Shown: positions 53,401 through 62,180, numbered from the stretch's first letter. The stretch is DNA of 64,000 bases from Amycolatopsis roodepoortensis (GCF_014873915.1 NZ_JADBEJ010000005.1:930001-994000); one strand, 5' to 3'. Numbers and translations: made by a program. Notes: generated by a model from the sequence alone, not told the origin.

Positions 53401-54771
53401 AGCAGCCGCCGCGGCCTGTTCACCGGCGGCCGTGGCCAGGCGCTCCGCCGCGTCGGCGTGGGACTGCGCGTTGGCCCGCCAGCGGCGGGCGTTCTCTTCC
53501 CGCGCCCTGGCCTTCTCCGCGGCGTCGGTGGCCGCGGCGTCGGCGGCGATCGCGTCGATCGCGTGCACCGCGGTTTCGGCGGCCTGCTTCGCGGCGTTCG
53601 CGGCGGCCGCCATGCCCTGGACGACCTTCGCCCACTGGGTGCCGTGCGGCATCTGGTTCTGCACGAGGATGTCCACCTGGGCGCTCGCCAGCGCGGCCGC
53701 CGACTGGGCCTGCTGGGCGTCGGTCCGCGCGTCCCGGACGAACCGGGCGGCGTCGTCCTTCGCCCGCTGGTACAGCTCGGGGTGATAGCTGTTCCCCGCC
53801 TGATCGGCGGCCAGCGCCCGCGCGGCCTCCCGCGACGCGTTCGCCGCCAGTGTCATGTCGTTGGCGGTCCGCTCCAGCGCCTGGACGCCGCTCGCGTGCG
53901 CGGAAAGCAGGTTCTGCCGCGCCCGCATGACCCGCGCGATCCGTTGCGCCAGTTCCGAATTCGCTTCGGCTTCCTTGCGCTGTCGTTCGAGTTCGGCGAG
54001 CCGGGTCTCACGGGCGTCCGCGTCGCGTTTGGCGGCGGCCAGGTACCCCGTCTTGAGGTATTCCTCGATCGCGGCGTCGCCCTGGGCCAGCGCCGCCTTC
54101 GCGGCGGCGGAGACCTCGGGTGTCCCCCGGTCCGCGGCGATCTGCACATGGGCGCGCCGCCGGTCCCGGATCTCCTTCTCGTAGGCGCCGGAACGGCGGT
54201 CCTGTTCCGTGGCGATGTCCCGCCCGAAGGCCAGGAAGTTCTCGCGGTCGTAGGCGTTGCCCCGCAGCGCGCGGTCGACGGCGGCGTTGAACGCCGGGCC
54301 GCCGGTGCCCGCGAGGGACTGGATCACCGCGCGGTTGCGGTCGTCGGCTTCCTGCTTACGGCGTTCCGCCCGCGCCTTGGCTTCCTGATGCCCACGCTCG
54401 AAGAACGTCGTGATGGCCGCGTCGTCGCCGGCTTCGGCCTTCTTCAAGGCTTCCCGCGCCGCCACACGGACTTCCTCGTGCTCGTCCAGCGCCGCGATGT
54501 CGGCGAGCAGGTCCAGCTGCAACTGCCGGAGCAGTGCCTCCTCTTCCGGATCACTCGTCGCCGTCGCCGGGACGGGCGGCGTCGCCGGAGCCGGTGACGT
54601 GGCGGGCGCGTGCTGCGCGGCCCCCACCACCGGGACGGCGGGCGCGGCGGCGGCGAGTTCCAGCCCCGCACCCGAGATGACCAAGGCCGTGGTCACGGTC
54701 AGCACGACCGCGCCGCGGCACCATCCGGAGGCGAGCGGCCCCCGTCTGGCGCGTCGCGTCTTCCTTTTCAT
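50401..54771 (-). CDS. Exported ALF-repeat coiled-coil toxin with C-terminal DNA/RNA endonuclease
   Basis: A 1456-residue protein from ATG 54771 (GGGGAG nine bases upstream). Signal region to about residue 45 (VVLTVTTALVISGAGLELAA). ALF repeats follow at about 75-240 (EEVRVAAREALKKAEAGDDA; FFERGHQEAKARAERRKQEA; FLAFGRDIATEQDRRSGAYE; YLKTGYLAAAKRDADARETR). Residues 250-1150 are an Ala/Glu/Arg-rich coiled coil. A hydrophobic bridge near 1200 (GGQVILDLIGYTDAKRCF; CVMTVINALPILKIASVL) precedes the toxin: VHKGHLVPARLHG, then NIVTQWSKVNLSDVKKVENA, the His and Asn motifs of non-specific DNA/RNA endonucleases. A SUKH immunity gene follows. Confidence 0.92.
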   Translation of the reverse strand: MKRKTRRARRGPLASGWCRGAVVLTVTTALVISGAGLELAAAAPAVPVVGAAQHAPATSPAPATPPVPATATSDPEEEALLRQLQLDLLADIAALDEHEEVRVAAREALKKAEAGDDAAITTFFERGHQEAKARAERRKQEADDRNRAVIQSLAGTGGPAFNAAVDRALRGNAYDRENFLAFGRDIATEQDRRSGAYEKEIRDRRRAHVQIAADRGTPEVSAAAKAALAQGDAAIEEYLKTGYLAAAKRDADARETRLAELERQRKEAEANSELAQRIARVMRARQNLLSAHASGVQALERTANDMTLAANASREAARALAADQAGNSYHPELYQRAKDDAARFVRDARTDAQQAQSAAALASAQVDILVQNQMPHGTQWAKVVQGMAAAANAAKQAAETAVHAIDAIAADAAATDAAEKARAREENARRWRANAQSHADAAERLATAAGEQAAAAAQAAAQAQQAKTDAETALRNAKAHAAKVKQARADAERERDIADAKRREAEQWRGQAALKRQEAEAKQREAASERDKAKHEAGIAQQKRQEAESQQRIASEKRVAAQGQEQIAADAAKEARRQEQIAAGIDQNAGVEESKAHQAREDAARVRQSAETTAKKAQALEQLAARAEASSEILQEEKEKVRAAATQARAEANTARDAAQAADGLATQAGQAAASARAAATESQAAAGRSRAHADRAQAAASQARAAAREAEVAAEKSRTAANEAEAAAARANEAAARAEREASAVHAEAMKARASAEEATAAESRAAENARNAANLAQEAAVHSEQALTAAHRTQEEANAAAAEAATAATQAGIATRAAVAAGLSGSGIAAPADQAINLVSPFTGDDLDADFVLMVANRAKDVGDTQVRAAQAAAADAAAQASRAAEAARNAGLEVKPAFEAAAAAATSAANAANSAAAAQQSAAAAAVAAAAARAASAEADAVDAEAQADAKASRAAADQAAADAALAGRAADQAAADAVAARKAADDATRAANEATAAATRAQQDAVAAQRAAEQAQRDADAARESANRAADYARDADSAATNAEKYAKNVEDRAANAAADAKAIQDQLAEMQELLRQEEEARERAEAEQAITDDSEVPALTPEEEELLRAEKGQAGVDEYNRARADANKDLMGLIVDEGGQVILDLIGYTDAKRCFMEGDFISCVMTVINALPILKIASVLRKIPDAVEATVRIVKGIRTFKDVKMLGRRITDNLRDLIRQLKGCKNPAAVTSAAAPPACQVVDREALRKKVEDEHKKQPAVSPQPGQRLSTIARQREVEGCFKSVIPANISFNYPMEDFTWLGNDAKRATGGIVCVNQTAKRSGEPAAPVGHPDTSPPKLNGTAVHKGHLVPARLHGSMLVDNIVTQWSKVNLSDVKKVENAVGDMLDRYPSRDVSVIYEVHVQYATKTAAMPRWIFIEAIASNGAKCFAKIENIPTGNLVKETCPAFRTA

Positions 54772-54999
54772 GGCACACCACTCCCCAGTAGCAGAAAGAT
54801 TTCGTGAATCAGGCACGAGAAGAATCCCGGGATGGTTTCCGGGCACCGGAGAAAACGGGACGGGTGCAGCTGTCCGCCACCCCGCCCCGTCGGCCGTCGA
54901 TTAACCGTCTCGGCGTTGAATCGAGCACACCGGAGCCCTTTTCGAAATTAATCGAAAGAAGAAGGTCTTCAGTGCTTGAAAAGAGTTGCCCGGCCGAGC

Positions 55000-56067
55000 T
55001 CAGCCCGCGGGCGACATTTGGTCTAGATGCTCTTTCGCATGCTTTTCGACACTCGCCCAATACTGGGTCTGCCCGTCGGCGAACGTTCCGTCGGCGGCCC
55101 AGCCGGCCCGATTCTTGTCCGCCCTGGTGGCGATCATCCCCCAGACCGGGTCGACACTGGCGTTGGCCCGGTCGATCACCGTCCGCCAGTACCGGGCCTG
55201 CTCGGCGCAGGCCAGCGCTTCGTTCTCCCAGACCGCTCGGGCTTCGTCGGCCTTTTCCCTGGTCGTGGCCCATGCCCGGGCGGCGACCGCGCGGGCTTGC
55301 TCCGCCGCGGCACCCTCGGCCGCGAGCGCCTCCCGCTCGGCTTCCTCCGCGTCCGCGATCAGCTGCGGAATCAGGGCATAGAAGCGGACACCCGCCTCCT
55401 GCGTGCGGATCCGGTAGATCTCGACATCCGTCGCGGCCGCGGCCATCCACTCGGAGGCGAAGAAGGCCCGAAGGTGACTGTCCGTACCTCCGGCCCGCAA
55501 AGCGTGCTGGGCGGCCAGGCGCACCTGCTCACCCGGATCGAATTCCGCCAGCAACCGCACGAAGGCGCGGTCTTCCTCGAGAATCTGCTGTTTGTGCTGC
55601 TCATCGGCCTCGCGAGCGGCATCGTCGAGCGCCTTCGCCGCCGCGAAACCGGTCCGGAAGAACTGTTCCTGCTGCGCGGCACTGCCCTTGTACGCCGCCG
55701 TGGCCTCGGCGTGCACGTTCGGCGAATACTGCGCGCTGTAGTTGGTCATGACCCGCCGCGCGAACTCCTTGTTCCGCGCGTGGTACCCCTCGGCCCGCTT
55801 CCTGGCCTCGAAGAACCCCGTCCGGACGAACGCCCGCAGCGCCGGCTCGCCCTCGTCCGATCGCAGCGCCTGCCACGCCGCCACCCTGACCAGATCCTCC
55901 GAGTGGTACAGCGCGTTCTGGCGGACGATCGGATAGTAAATCGAATTCTCGATACCGGGAACACTGGAACCAATGGCCGTTTCCGTTACTCCATTCGCCG
56001 TAGCGACATTTGCGCCGATCCCGATGATCGACACCACGAGGGCGCCGAACAGTGCACGAAGTCTCAT
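55000..56067 (-). CDS. Secreted ALF-repeat protein
   Basis: A 355-residue exported protein from ATG 56067. Signal peptide MRLRALFGALVVSIIGIGAN. ALF repeats at about 55-225: DLVRVAAWQALRSDEGEPAL, RAFVRTGFFEARKRAEGYHA, EQFFRTGFAAAKALDDAARE and LRAFFASEWMAAAATDVEIY. The last 120 residues are helical (AEQARAVAARAWATTREKAD) without a toxin domain I recognise. It lies upstream of the endonuclease toxin, same strand, 228 bases away, and diverges from a third ALF gene. Confidence 0.85.
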   Translation of the reverse strand: MRLRALFGALVVSIIGIGANVATANGVTETAIGSSVPGIENSIYYPIVRQNALYHSEDLVRVAAWQALRSDEGEPALRAFVRTGFFEARKRAEGYHARNKEFARRVMTNYSAQYSPNVHAEATAAYKGSAAQQEQFFRTGFAAAKALDDAAREADEQHKQQILEEDRAFVRLLAEFDPGEQVRLAAQHALRAGGTDSHLRAFFASEWMAAAATDVEIYRIRTQEAGVRFYALIPQLIADAEEAEREALAAEGAAAEQARAVAARAWATTREKADEARAVWENEALACAEQARYWRTVIDRANASVDPVWGMIATRADKNRAGWAADGTFADGQTQYWASVEKHAKEHLDQMSPAG

Positions 56068-56217
56068 CCCCAGAACCCCAGACCCCAGAATTGCGTGCTC
56101 GCGCACGCCTGAGGACGACTATGGCACAAGGACACAACGCCCGTAAAGGACGTGATCCACATCACAGTCGCGGTCTTTTTTTCGCCATTAACTGGTCTCC
56201 TATTCGAACTCGCGATG

Positions 56218-56236
56218 GAGACCGAATGACGGTCTC
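56218..56236. promoter_or_regulatory. Inverted repeat in the ALF divergent promoter
   Basis: GAGACCG AATGA CGGTCTC, a perfect seven-base inverted repeat 27 bases before the TTG start at 56264. It may be an operator for the ALF genes. Confidence 0.5.
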
Positions 56237-56263
56237 GCGCGTTACATCCAAGGAGAGGATGTC

Positions 56264-59200
56264 TTGAACGGATACTGGGGTCCCTCCGGCGTGCCATCGG
56301 CACGGCGAAGAGGGGTTTTCAAGAGATTGATCATCGCCACCGCGATCGTCGCGACGACGGCGGGCGTCGCGGCACCCGTCACGGCCTTCGCCGCCCCGCC
56401 GTCCGCGCCGGCGGCCGCCGCGCAGTCCACGGACATCGACAAGGGCAATGCCGCCGCCGTCCTGAAGATCGTGGCCGGGCCCGATCTCCTGGTCCTCAGC
56501 GACCGGGGCTTCGTCGCCGCGATGTACTACGCGGCCGACGACATCGACAAGCAGCATCCGCTCGAACCCGAGCACCAGAAGCTCAAGGAGACGGCCATCG
56601 CCGCGCTCGCCGCCGACGGCGAGGCGGCGTCCACGCAGTGGATCAAGGTCGGGATCCACGACGCGCACCGGGAAGACGAGAAGATCGTCACCGACCGCCG
56701 TCAGCAGCAGGAACAGGAACGCGCCGCCAAGGCGCTGGCCGCCTCGACCCTCAGCATCCCGGTGGACAACACCGTCCTGGCGAAGTCGATCTTCGACTTC
56801 ATCGTCCACTTGGAACTCAACGCCGACGGCTACAAGGACATGGCCGTCAAGGAGGCCGCCCGCACGGCGCTGCGGGGTACCGCGGACGATCAGTGGCGCT
56901 TCCTGACCGTCGTGCTCTTCGCCGAGCACAAGAAGGACGTGGACCGCGTCATCCAGGACGACGCCACCAAGGACGAAGCGGCGAAGGCCGCTGAACGGGC
57001 GAAGGCCGCCAAGGCGAACGCCGTGTCGCACACGCTGGGATCGGTGCCCCCGGCGCGGCTGGAGTACCTGATCAACCTGAAGGACCGGGATTTCGTCGTC
57101 GAAATCTGGAAGTCGGTGCCCCGCGACACCGAGGTCCACGGCGCCGCCGAAGACGCCGTTGGCAGCCTCGACCCCGCCGACTGGGCCTTCTTCATCAACC
57201 AGGGCGCCGAAGAAGCGCACCTGCGGGACATCGTCAACGAGCTCGCCAAGCGCGACCAGGAGTACATCCGCCTGATCACCGAACTGCGCACGCGCGCGGC
57301 GAACCAGCTGATCCGGCCGGCGCTGGTCGCCGCCGCGGACGCTGCACTCGCCGCCAAGCGCAGCGACCGCGAGAAGTTCCTTCGCACCGGACAGTACGAG
57401 AACCTGGTCCAGACCTTGCGGGTCGACGCGTACAGCGGTGTCGACGTCTACCTCACCGATCGCAACGGCGACGTGGTGCTCGAACAGTGGCAGCCGGGCG
57501 ACCGTCCGGAGGCGCGGTGGAGGATCGAGCCGGGGCTGAGCAATCCCGAGTGCTTCTCGTTCCAGTCGGTCAGCCGCCCCAACCACTACCTGCGCTGGCG
57601 TTCGGGAGCGTCTTCCGCGGCGAACACGGCGATGATCCCCCCGCAGTCGCAACGTGTGCGGGCCTACGTCGACCCGACCGACGGCTCCAACGCCTTCAAG
57701 GGTGACGCGACCTGGTGCGTGCGGGGCGATGCCTCCAGCGTCTCCATCCGCCCTTCGCGCAGTTCCGCCAAGTACCTGTTCGTCACCGGCGCGATCGATG
57801 ACGACAACTACGCGATCGCGACGAAGTGGCACGCCGAGGCTCCGCTGGCCCCGCACCCGATCGACCGGCGCTACGCCGCCGAGCAGCCGCTGCGCGACAA
57901 GCTCGGCAAGCCCGTCGGCGACTTCGTTCCCGAAGGGACTTCCAACGGGGTCGGCCTCGGCCACCGGTTGTACGAACGGGGCAGGCTCTACCTCACCGCC
58001 GGCAACGACGGGACCACTCAGCGCTTCGCGGTGCAGGCGGTCTACAACGGCCCGGTCCTCGACAAACTCCTGGCGCTCGGCGGGCCCGCCGGCGTCGGCG
58101 GCGCGATGACCGACCAGGTGCCCACCAAGGACGGCAACGGCCAGGTCCTGCGGGTCGTCAAACCCACGATGGGCGGGCCGAACCTCCACATCATGTGGAG
58201 CGCGTCGACGGGAGTCCACATCGTCTTCGGCCTGATCGGGGAGATCTGGGCGAATTCGGGCGGGGAAACGGGTCCCTACGGCTACCCGCTCTCCGACGAG
58301 GGCACCGTCAGTGGCACGAACGTCCGCTACAACCGGTTCGTCGCGGGCACCATCTACTACGTGCCCGGTAGCGCGATCCGGCAGGTCAAGGGTGAGCTCC
58401 ACCGGAAGTTCGCCGCCATGGGCTTCGAGGCGGGCATGGGTTATCCCCTGGCGGACGCCGGCACCTACGGCCCCGACGCCAGCCCCATGCAGCGCTTCAC
58501 GTCGGGCTCGGTCTACATCACCCGCAACGGAACCGTCGCGATCAACGGTGACATCCACCGCAAGTTCGCCGAGCACGGTTACGAGACCGGGCCCCTCGGG
58601 CATCCGACGGGCGATATCCGGTCCACTTCGGACGGTGTGGGCAAGGTCGCCGACTTCGCCACCGGCTCGGGCTCGATCTACTGGCACCCCAGCACCGGCG
58701 CACGCCTGGTCTACGGGAGCATCAGCGCGAAGTACAAGTCGATGGGGGCCGAGCGGTCGTACCTGGGCTACCCGAAGTCCGACGAGACCGGCCTCCCGAT
58801 GGGCAGGCGCAACGTCTTCCAGAACGGCCGGATCGACTGGAGCAGTGAGACCGGCTCGACCATCGCCTACCGGGTCGCGGCGGTCCCCCACAAGACGGTC
58901 GACCTCAGGGGAGCCAAGTCGGGCCGCTGCATCCAGACGGCCGGTCTCATCGGGGAAGGCGCGTTGAACGACCTCGCCGGCATGGAGCTCTGGGACTGCG
59001 TCGGTGGCGTCAAGCAGCTTTGGGACGTGACCCATCTCGGCAACAACGTCTACGTCCTGAAGAACCGCCACTCGGGGAAGTGCCTCGACCTGCGGTACGG
59101 CGAACTGCACAACGGCAACTCGATCGTCCAGTACCAGTGCCACAACGGGTCGACGCAGCAGTGGGAGTTCACCACCACCGCGGACGGCTCGGTCGCCCTG

Positions 59201-59323
59201 CGCAGCGTGCATTCGGCGAAGATCGTCGAAGCCGCGGGTGGCGCGGACCCCAACGCCACCGCCGTCGTCCAGCAGGTGGACAGCGGTCAGGCGCACCAGC
59301 GGTGGACCGTCCGACCCTACTGA
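56264..59323 (+). CDS. Secreted ALF / AbfB-like / LGFP / ricin-lectin protein
   Basis: A 1019-residue protein from TTG 56264 with AAGGAGAGG upstream. Signal region ends near AFAAP (residue 44). ALF-type repeats fill about 60-380 (DMAVKEAARTALRGTADDQW; FFINQGAEEAHLRDIVNELA; REKFLRTGQYENLVQTLRVD). Next is an AbfB-like beta-trefoil (ECFSFQSVSRPNHYLRWRSG, near 425). LGFP repeats run at about 620-860 (GETGPYGYPLSDEGTVSGTN; FAAMGFEAGMGYPLADAGTY; GYETGPLGHPTGDIRSTSDG; YLGYPKSDETGLPMGRRNVF). The end is a ricin-type trefoil (SGRCIQTAGL; SGKCLDLRYG; QQWEFTT; HQRWTVRPY). LGFP and lectin modules bind cell-wall glycans in relatives. No enzyme domain seen. Confidence 0.9.
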   Translation: MNGYWGPSGVPSARRRGVFKRLIIATAIVATTAGVAAPVTAFAAPPSAPAAAAQSTDIDKGNAAAVLKIVAGPDLLVLSDRGFVAAMYYAADDIDKQHPLEPEHQKLKETAIAALAADGEAASTQWIKVGIHDAHREDEKIVTDRRQQQEQERAAKALAASTLSIPVDNTVLAKSIFDFIVHLELNADGYKDMAVKEAARTALRGTADDQWRFLTVVLFAEHKKDVDRVIQDDATKDEAAKAAERAKAAKANAVSHTLGSVPPARLEYLINLKDRDFVVEIWKSVPRDTEVHGAAEDAVGSLDPADWAFFINQGAEEAHLRDIVNELAKRDQEYIRLITELRTRAANQLIRPALVAAADAALAAKRSDREKFLRTGQYENLVQTLRVDAYSGVDVYLTDRNGDVVLEQWQPGDRPEARWRIEPGLSNPECFSFQSVSRPNHYLRWRSGASSAANTAMIPPQSQRVRAYVDPTDGSNAFKGDATWCVRGDASSVSIRPSRSSAKYLFVTGAIDDDNYAIATKWHAEAPLAPHPIDRRYAAEQPLRDKLGKPVGDFVPEGTSNGVGLGHRLYERGRLYLTAGNDGTTQRFAVQAVYNGPVLDKLLALGGPAGVGGAMTDQVPTKDGNGQVLRVVKPTMGGPNLHIMWSASTGVHIVFGLIGEIWANSGGETGPYGYPLSDEGTVSGTNVRYNRFVAGTIYYVPGSAIRQVKGELHRKFAAMGFEAGMGYPLADAGTYGPDASPMQRFTSGSVYITRNGTVAINGDIHRKFAEHGYETGPLGHPTGDIRSTSDGVGKVADFATGSGSIYWHPSTGARLVYGSISAKYKSMGAERSYLGYPKSDETGLPMGRRNVFQNGRIDWSSETGSTIAYRVAAVPHKTVDLRGAKSGRCIQTAGLIGEGALNDLAGMELWDCVGGVKQLWDVTHLGNNVYVLKNRHSGKCLDLRYGELHNGNSIVQYQCHNGSTQQWEFTTTADGSVALRSVHSAKIVEAAGGADPNATAVVQQVDSGQAHQRWTVRPY

Positions 59324-59358
59324 TCGAAGACAACGCTTCGTGAGGAGCAAGCGCGATG

Positions 59359-59390
59359 ACGGCCGCGACCCGGATCAGGGTCGCGGCCGT
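59359..59390. terminator. Terminator between convergent genes
   Basis: A perfect 13-base stem (ACGGCCGCGACCC / GGGTCGCGGCCGT) with a six-base loop GGATCA, between the ALF-lectin gene and the SRPBCC gene. Confidence 0.8.
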
Positions 59391-59406
59391 TCCGCACCGG
59401 AGGCCG

Positions 59407-60060
59407 TCACGAATCCCGGTTTCCCGCCCAGCCTCCCTCTTTTTCGGCGGCGTCCACATCGGAATCCGCGGTCACGGTGTGCGCCAGCGCGGCGACGGTC
59501 TCCTCGAGCCCGCGCTGTACCGCCTCGTCATCCGCGTCCCGGACGCTGTGCAGTGTCACCGTGAGGCGAGACGCCGCGGGACCGGAGTCTTCGATCGACA
59601 ATTCCCCCTGATAGTCATGCGGCCCTTGGGCTCCCCAGCGCAGCGAACGGTTGGCCTCGTCGACCTTCAGCCACGCCTCGCCTTCCACGTGCTCGCCGTC
59701 GACGTCGGCTTCGACGTGCACGGCCTCGCCGCCTTCAGGCTCGGCCCGAGTCATCTGAGGGAAGTAGCGGGGCAGGTTCCGCGGCTCTCGCAGGTAGGCG
59801 AACAGGTCCGCGGCGGGCATCTCGATGGTCGCGGTGTGCCGGTATTCGGTCATGCGGCCGGATACCCCGCGGCTCCCGCGCGAAACGGCGCTGAGCCGGA
59901 CGATCAGCGGAACCGCGAGGACACCCAGTACGGTCACGATCAGGATCGTGATCCCGAGAACGTTCGCCGGGACCAGCGGCCTGATCACGAACAGGGCGAC
60001 CAGCATCCACCCTGCCGACGTGACGATCCCGACGGCGAACGATCGCCACTGCTCCCCCAT
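59407..60060 (-). CDS. Membrane-anchored SRPBCC-fold protein
   Basis: A 217-residue protein from ATG 60060 (GTG 60072 possible). Two hydrophobic segments at about 8-55 (SAGWMLVALFVIRPLV; TILIVTVLGVLAVPLIV) precede a polyketide-cyclase/SRPBCC domain: HTATIEMPAADLFAYLREP, NLPRYFPQMTRAEPEGGEAV and SLRWGAQGPHDYQGELSI. This fold binds hydrophobic ligands. It follows the sucrase/ferredoxin-like gene on the same strand with a 30-base gap. Confidence 0.82.
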   Translation of the reverse strand: MGEQWRSFAVGIVTSAGWMLVALFVIRPLVPANVLGITILIVTVLGVLAVPLIVRLSAVSRGSRGVSGRMTEYRHTATIEMPAADLFAYLREPRNLPRYFPQMTRAEPEGGEAVHVEADVDGEHVEGEAWLKVDEANRSLRWGAQGPHDYQGELSIEDSGPAASRLTVTLHSVRDADDEAVQRGLEETVAALAHTVTADSDVDAAEKEGGWAGNRDS

Positions 60061-60090
60061 GGGTTCCCCCACCTTCCTGGCGGCACCCGG

Positions 60091-60960
60091 TCAGTACCGG
60101 AGATCCACCAATTCGAACACCCTCAACGTCCGCACGGGCTCGGACGCGCACGTGAGCCGCCTGCCCGCCGGGATCCGGTCTTCGCGCAGATACACGGTGC
60201 AGTCTGGTTCGGCGAAGACCACCTTCCAGGTATCACCGGCACGCGTGGTCTTCGTCAGCCGGAGATCGTCGATCCCGGGAGCGCCCGTGGCGGCGCGGGC
60301 GTGGTGGTGAGCCGCTTGGACGATCGGCGGGTACGAGGAACGGCCGCGCAGGAACCTGGGGTCGAGGATGCCGTCCAGGTACTGGCGGAAGAGACCGATC
60401 GCGTCGTCCGGATGCAGGCCGCCGAAGGTGAAACCGTGTGGCAGCACCACCATCGAGGGAGCGAAGCGGCAGCCGCCGAGGTGGCTGCATTCCCAGGTGG
60501 CCCCGGGGAACTCCGCCGCCAGCGCGGTCGCGAGCGAACGGCCGCGTACCGCGCAGCAGGTGTCGTGTCTGCCGTGGACGCACACCAGCGCGAGAGGTTC
60601 GGGCCACACGCTCCCCGCCGCGGAGGTGACGCGGGAGAGTTCCGCGGCGTCGGTGAATTCCCCGGTCCGGATCTGCTCGTGGCCGGGGCGGGCGTCGACC
60701 CGGAACCAGCGGAAGGGGCGGTCGCGAGTGGACGGACGCCGGGCGACCCGGCGGATCAGAGCGATCCGGCCGCCGGCCCGCGCCGCCCACGAACCGAGCT
60801 GGGCGACCGCCGCCGGATCGATCCCGGACTCCTTGAGCGCGAACCGGCCCCACGGGCCCGGATGCTCGATCAGGAGCCAGTGCTCCGCGGGCGGGGCCGT
60901 TCCTTCTCCGGGATCGCCCGCGGCTTCGGCCAGTTCCGCGCACCGCCGCGCCGCGGTCAT
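60091..60960 (-). CDS. Sucrase/ferredoxin-like [2Fe-2S] protein
   Basis: A 289-residue thioredoxin-fold protein of the sucrase/ferredoxin-like family, from ATG 60960 (four-base overlap with the cupin gene). N-terminal: EHWLLIEHPGPWGRFALKES. The cluster-binding segment is VCVHGRHDTCCAVRGRSLA with Cys127, Cys135 and Cys136, then WECSHLGGCRFAP with Cys158 and Cys164, and VLPHGFTFGGLHPDDAIGLF. Such proteins bind a [2Fe-2S] cluster and likely carry electrons. Coupling to an Fe(II) cupin oxygenase suggests a reductant role, which is inference. Confidence 0.88.
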   Translation of the reverse strand: MTAARRCAELAEAAGDPGEGTAPPAEHWLLIEHPGPWGRFALKESGIDPAAVAQLGSWAARAGGRIALIRRVARRPSTRDRPFRWFRVDARPGHEQIRTGEFTDAAELSRVTSAAGSVWPEPLALVCVHGRHDTCCAVRGRSLATALAAEFPGATWECSHLGGCRFAPSMVVLPHGFTFGGLHPDDAIGLFRQYLDGILDPRFLRGRSSYPPIVQAAHHHARAATGAPGIDDLRLTKTTRAGDTWKVVFAEPDCTVYLREDRIPAGRRLTCASEPVRTLRVFELVDLRY

Positions 60961-62180
60961 GCGGTCGAGGCCATCAGCACGCCTTCCCGGAGCAGGCGGC
61001 GCACGAGTACGAGCTGATCGGCCCGGTCCATTCCCGGGATCTCTCCCAGCCGCCACGTCCTTCCGTCCAGCAGCGCCGTCAAGGCGGTCGAGGTGGAGGC
61101 AGGCAACGAGAGGCGGCGATCGGGGAGTTCGAGAACGATCCGGCCGTCCGCTGGGTCACCGATACGGAAGCGCAAGCCGTCGCGACGCCGCACCGAATCC
61201 CCGTCGCCGAGGCCCAGTACGAACCTGGCCGTGGCGACCGGCGCCAGCGGTTCCGGACGATTTCCGTGCCATGTCCTGTCCCGGACGTGCCGGGCGATGG
61301 CGTCGCCGGGCACCGCCCGCAGGGCGGCGATCAGGTCTTCCCGGACGGACTCGACATGGGCTTCCAGCCGACTCGGGTCCGCGACGTCGATCCCCAGCGG
61401 GAGCGACGTGCGCAGCCGTTCCTCGGAACCGGCGAGTGCGGTGAGCGCTTCCACCAAGGCGAAGGCGGTGATCACGTGGACGCCGACGGTCAAATGCGCG
61501 GAGACGTCACCCAGCGCCGTGGCCGAATGCAGCCAGCCGCGGGGCAGATACAGCACGTCTCCGGGCTCGAGGACTTCGTCGATGACCGGAGCATCGTCAC
61601 GGGCCCGCCTGGCGACGGCGCCGGCGTGCTCACCCCACGGCTGGTCACGCAGGGGCGCCGGGTGGACGGGCGCGTGCACCTTCCATCGCTTGCGGCCCGC
61701 CAGCTGAAGCACGAAGACGTCGTGCACGTCGTAGTGCGCCGAGAAGCCCTGCGACGACGGCGGGGTGATGTAGGCGTTGACCTGCGCGGGATGGCCGAGC
61801 TCGCCGGTCAGGCGCGTGGTGAAGCCGATGATGGCAGGCCAGATGCGGTGCAGCCCCTGGAGCACGATGGTGCTGCCTTCGGCGAACAGGGCGGCGACCT
61901 GGTCGTCACGGACCTGATCGCCGATTTCCGCGCCGACACCGGCTCCACCGGTGAACGAACGGGAATCGACCACCGCCCCGTCGCGGGCCAGCCGCAGGAA
62001 CGGCGTCCGCAACCCACGGCGGGACAGCATTTCGTCGACGCCGTCCAGATCGAGCAGATCACCGAAGTCGCCGCCGGTTCGCCGCAGCAACGGTTCCCTG
62101 CCCCAGTGCCGGGTGGCGAACTCCTCCACGGCGGAACCGACCAGACGCGACAGGACACTTGGCGGCGCGTGGCCGTCCAC
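60957..62180 (-). CDS. JmjC-like cupin hydroxylase (ribosomal-oxygenase family, Cupin_4)
   Basis: A 407-residue protein from GTG 62180 (start uncertain; no ATG nearby). N-terminal: EEFATRHWGREPLLRRTGGD, the usual opening of YcfD/MINA53/NO66-like enzymes. The Fe(II) site is His149 and Asp151 in GFSAHYDVHDVFVLQLAGR with the third ligand His218 in GDVLYLPRGWLHSATAL. KRWKVHAPV follows the first pair as in this family, and a winged-helix-like end closes the protein. Known members hydroxylate Arg or His in ribosomal proteins, using 2-oxoglutarate. Here the gene follows a small repeat peptide by about 47 bases. Confidence 0.88.
   Translation of the reverse strand: MDGHAPPSVLSRLVGSAVEEFATRHWGREPLLRRTGGDFGDLLDLDGVDEMLSRRGLRTPFLRLARDGAVVDSRSFTGGAGVGAEIGDQVRDDQVAALFAEGSTIVLQGLHRIWPAIIGFTTRLTGELGHPAQVNAYITPPSSQGFSAHYDVHDVFVLQLAGRKRWKVHAPVHPAPLRDQPWGEHAGAVARRARDDAPVIDEVLEPGDVLYLPRGWLHSATALGDVSAHLTVGVHVITAFALVEALTALAGSEERLRTSLPLGIDVADPSRLEAHVESVREDLIAALRAVPGDAIARHVRDRTWHGNRPEPLAPVATARFVLGLGDGDSVRRRDGLRFRIGDPADGRIVLELPDRRLSLPASTSTALTALLDGRTWRLGEIPGMDRADQLVLVRRLLREGVLMASTA

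Noticed and set aside
51459..54149. Several Arg/Pro-rich frames inside the coiled-coil gene
   Set aside because: The repetitive GCC/GCG codons of the Ala-rich coiled coil keep all frames open; only the minus-strand frame with signal and endonuclease is sensible.
56162..59350. Minus-strand open frame of 1062 codons
   Set aside because: Antisense to the ALF-lectin gene; composition is typical of a shadow frame and the sense gene has recognisable repeats.
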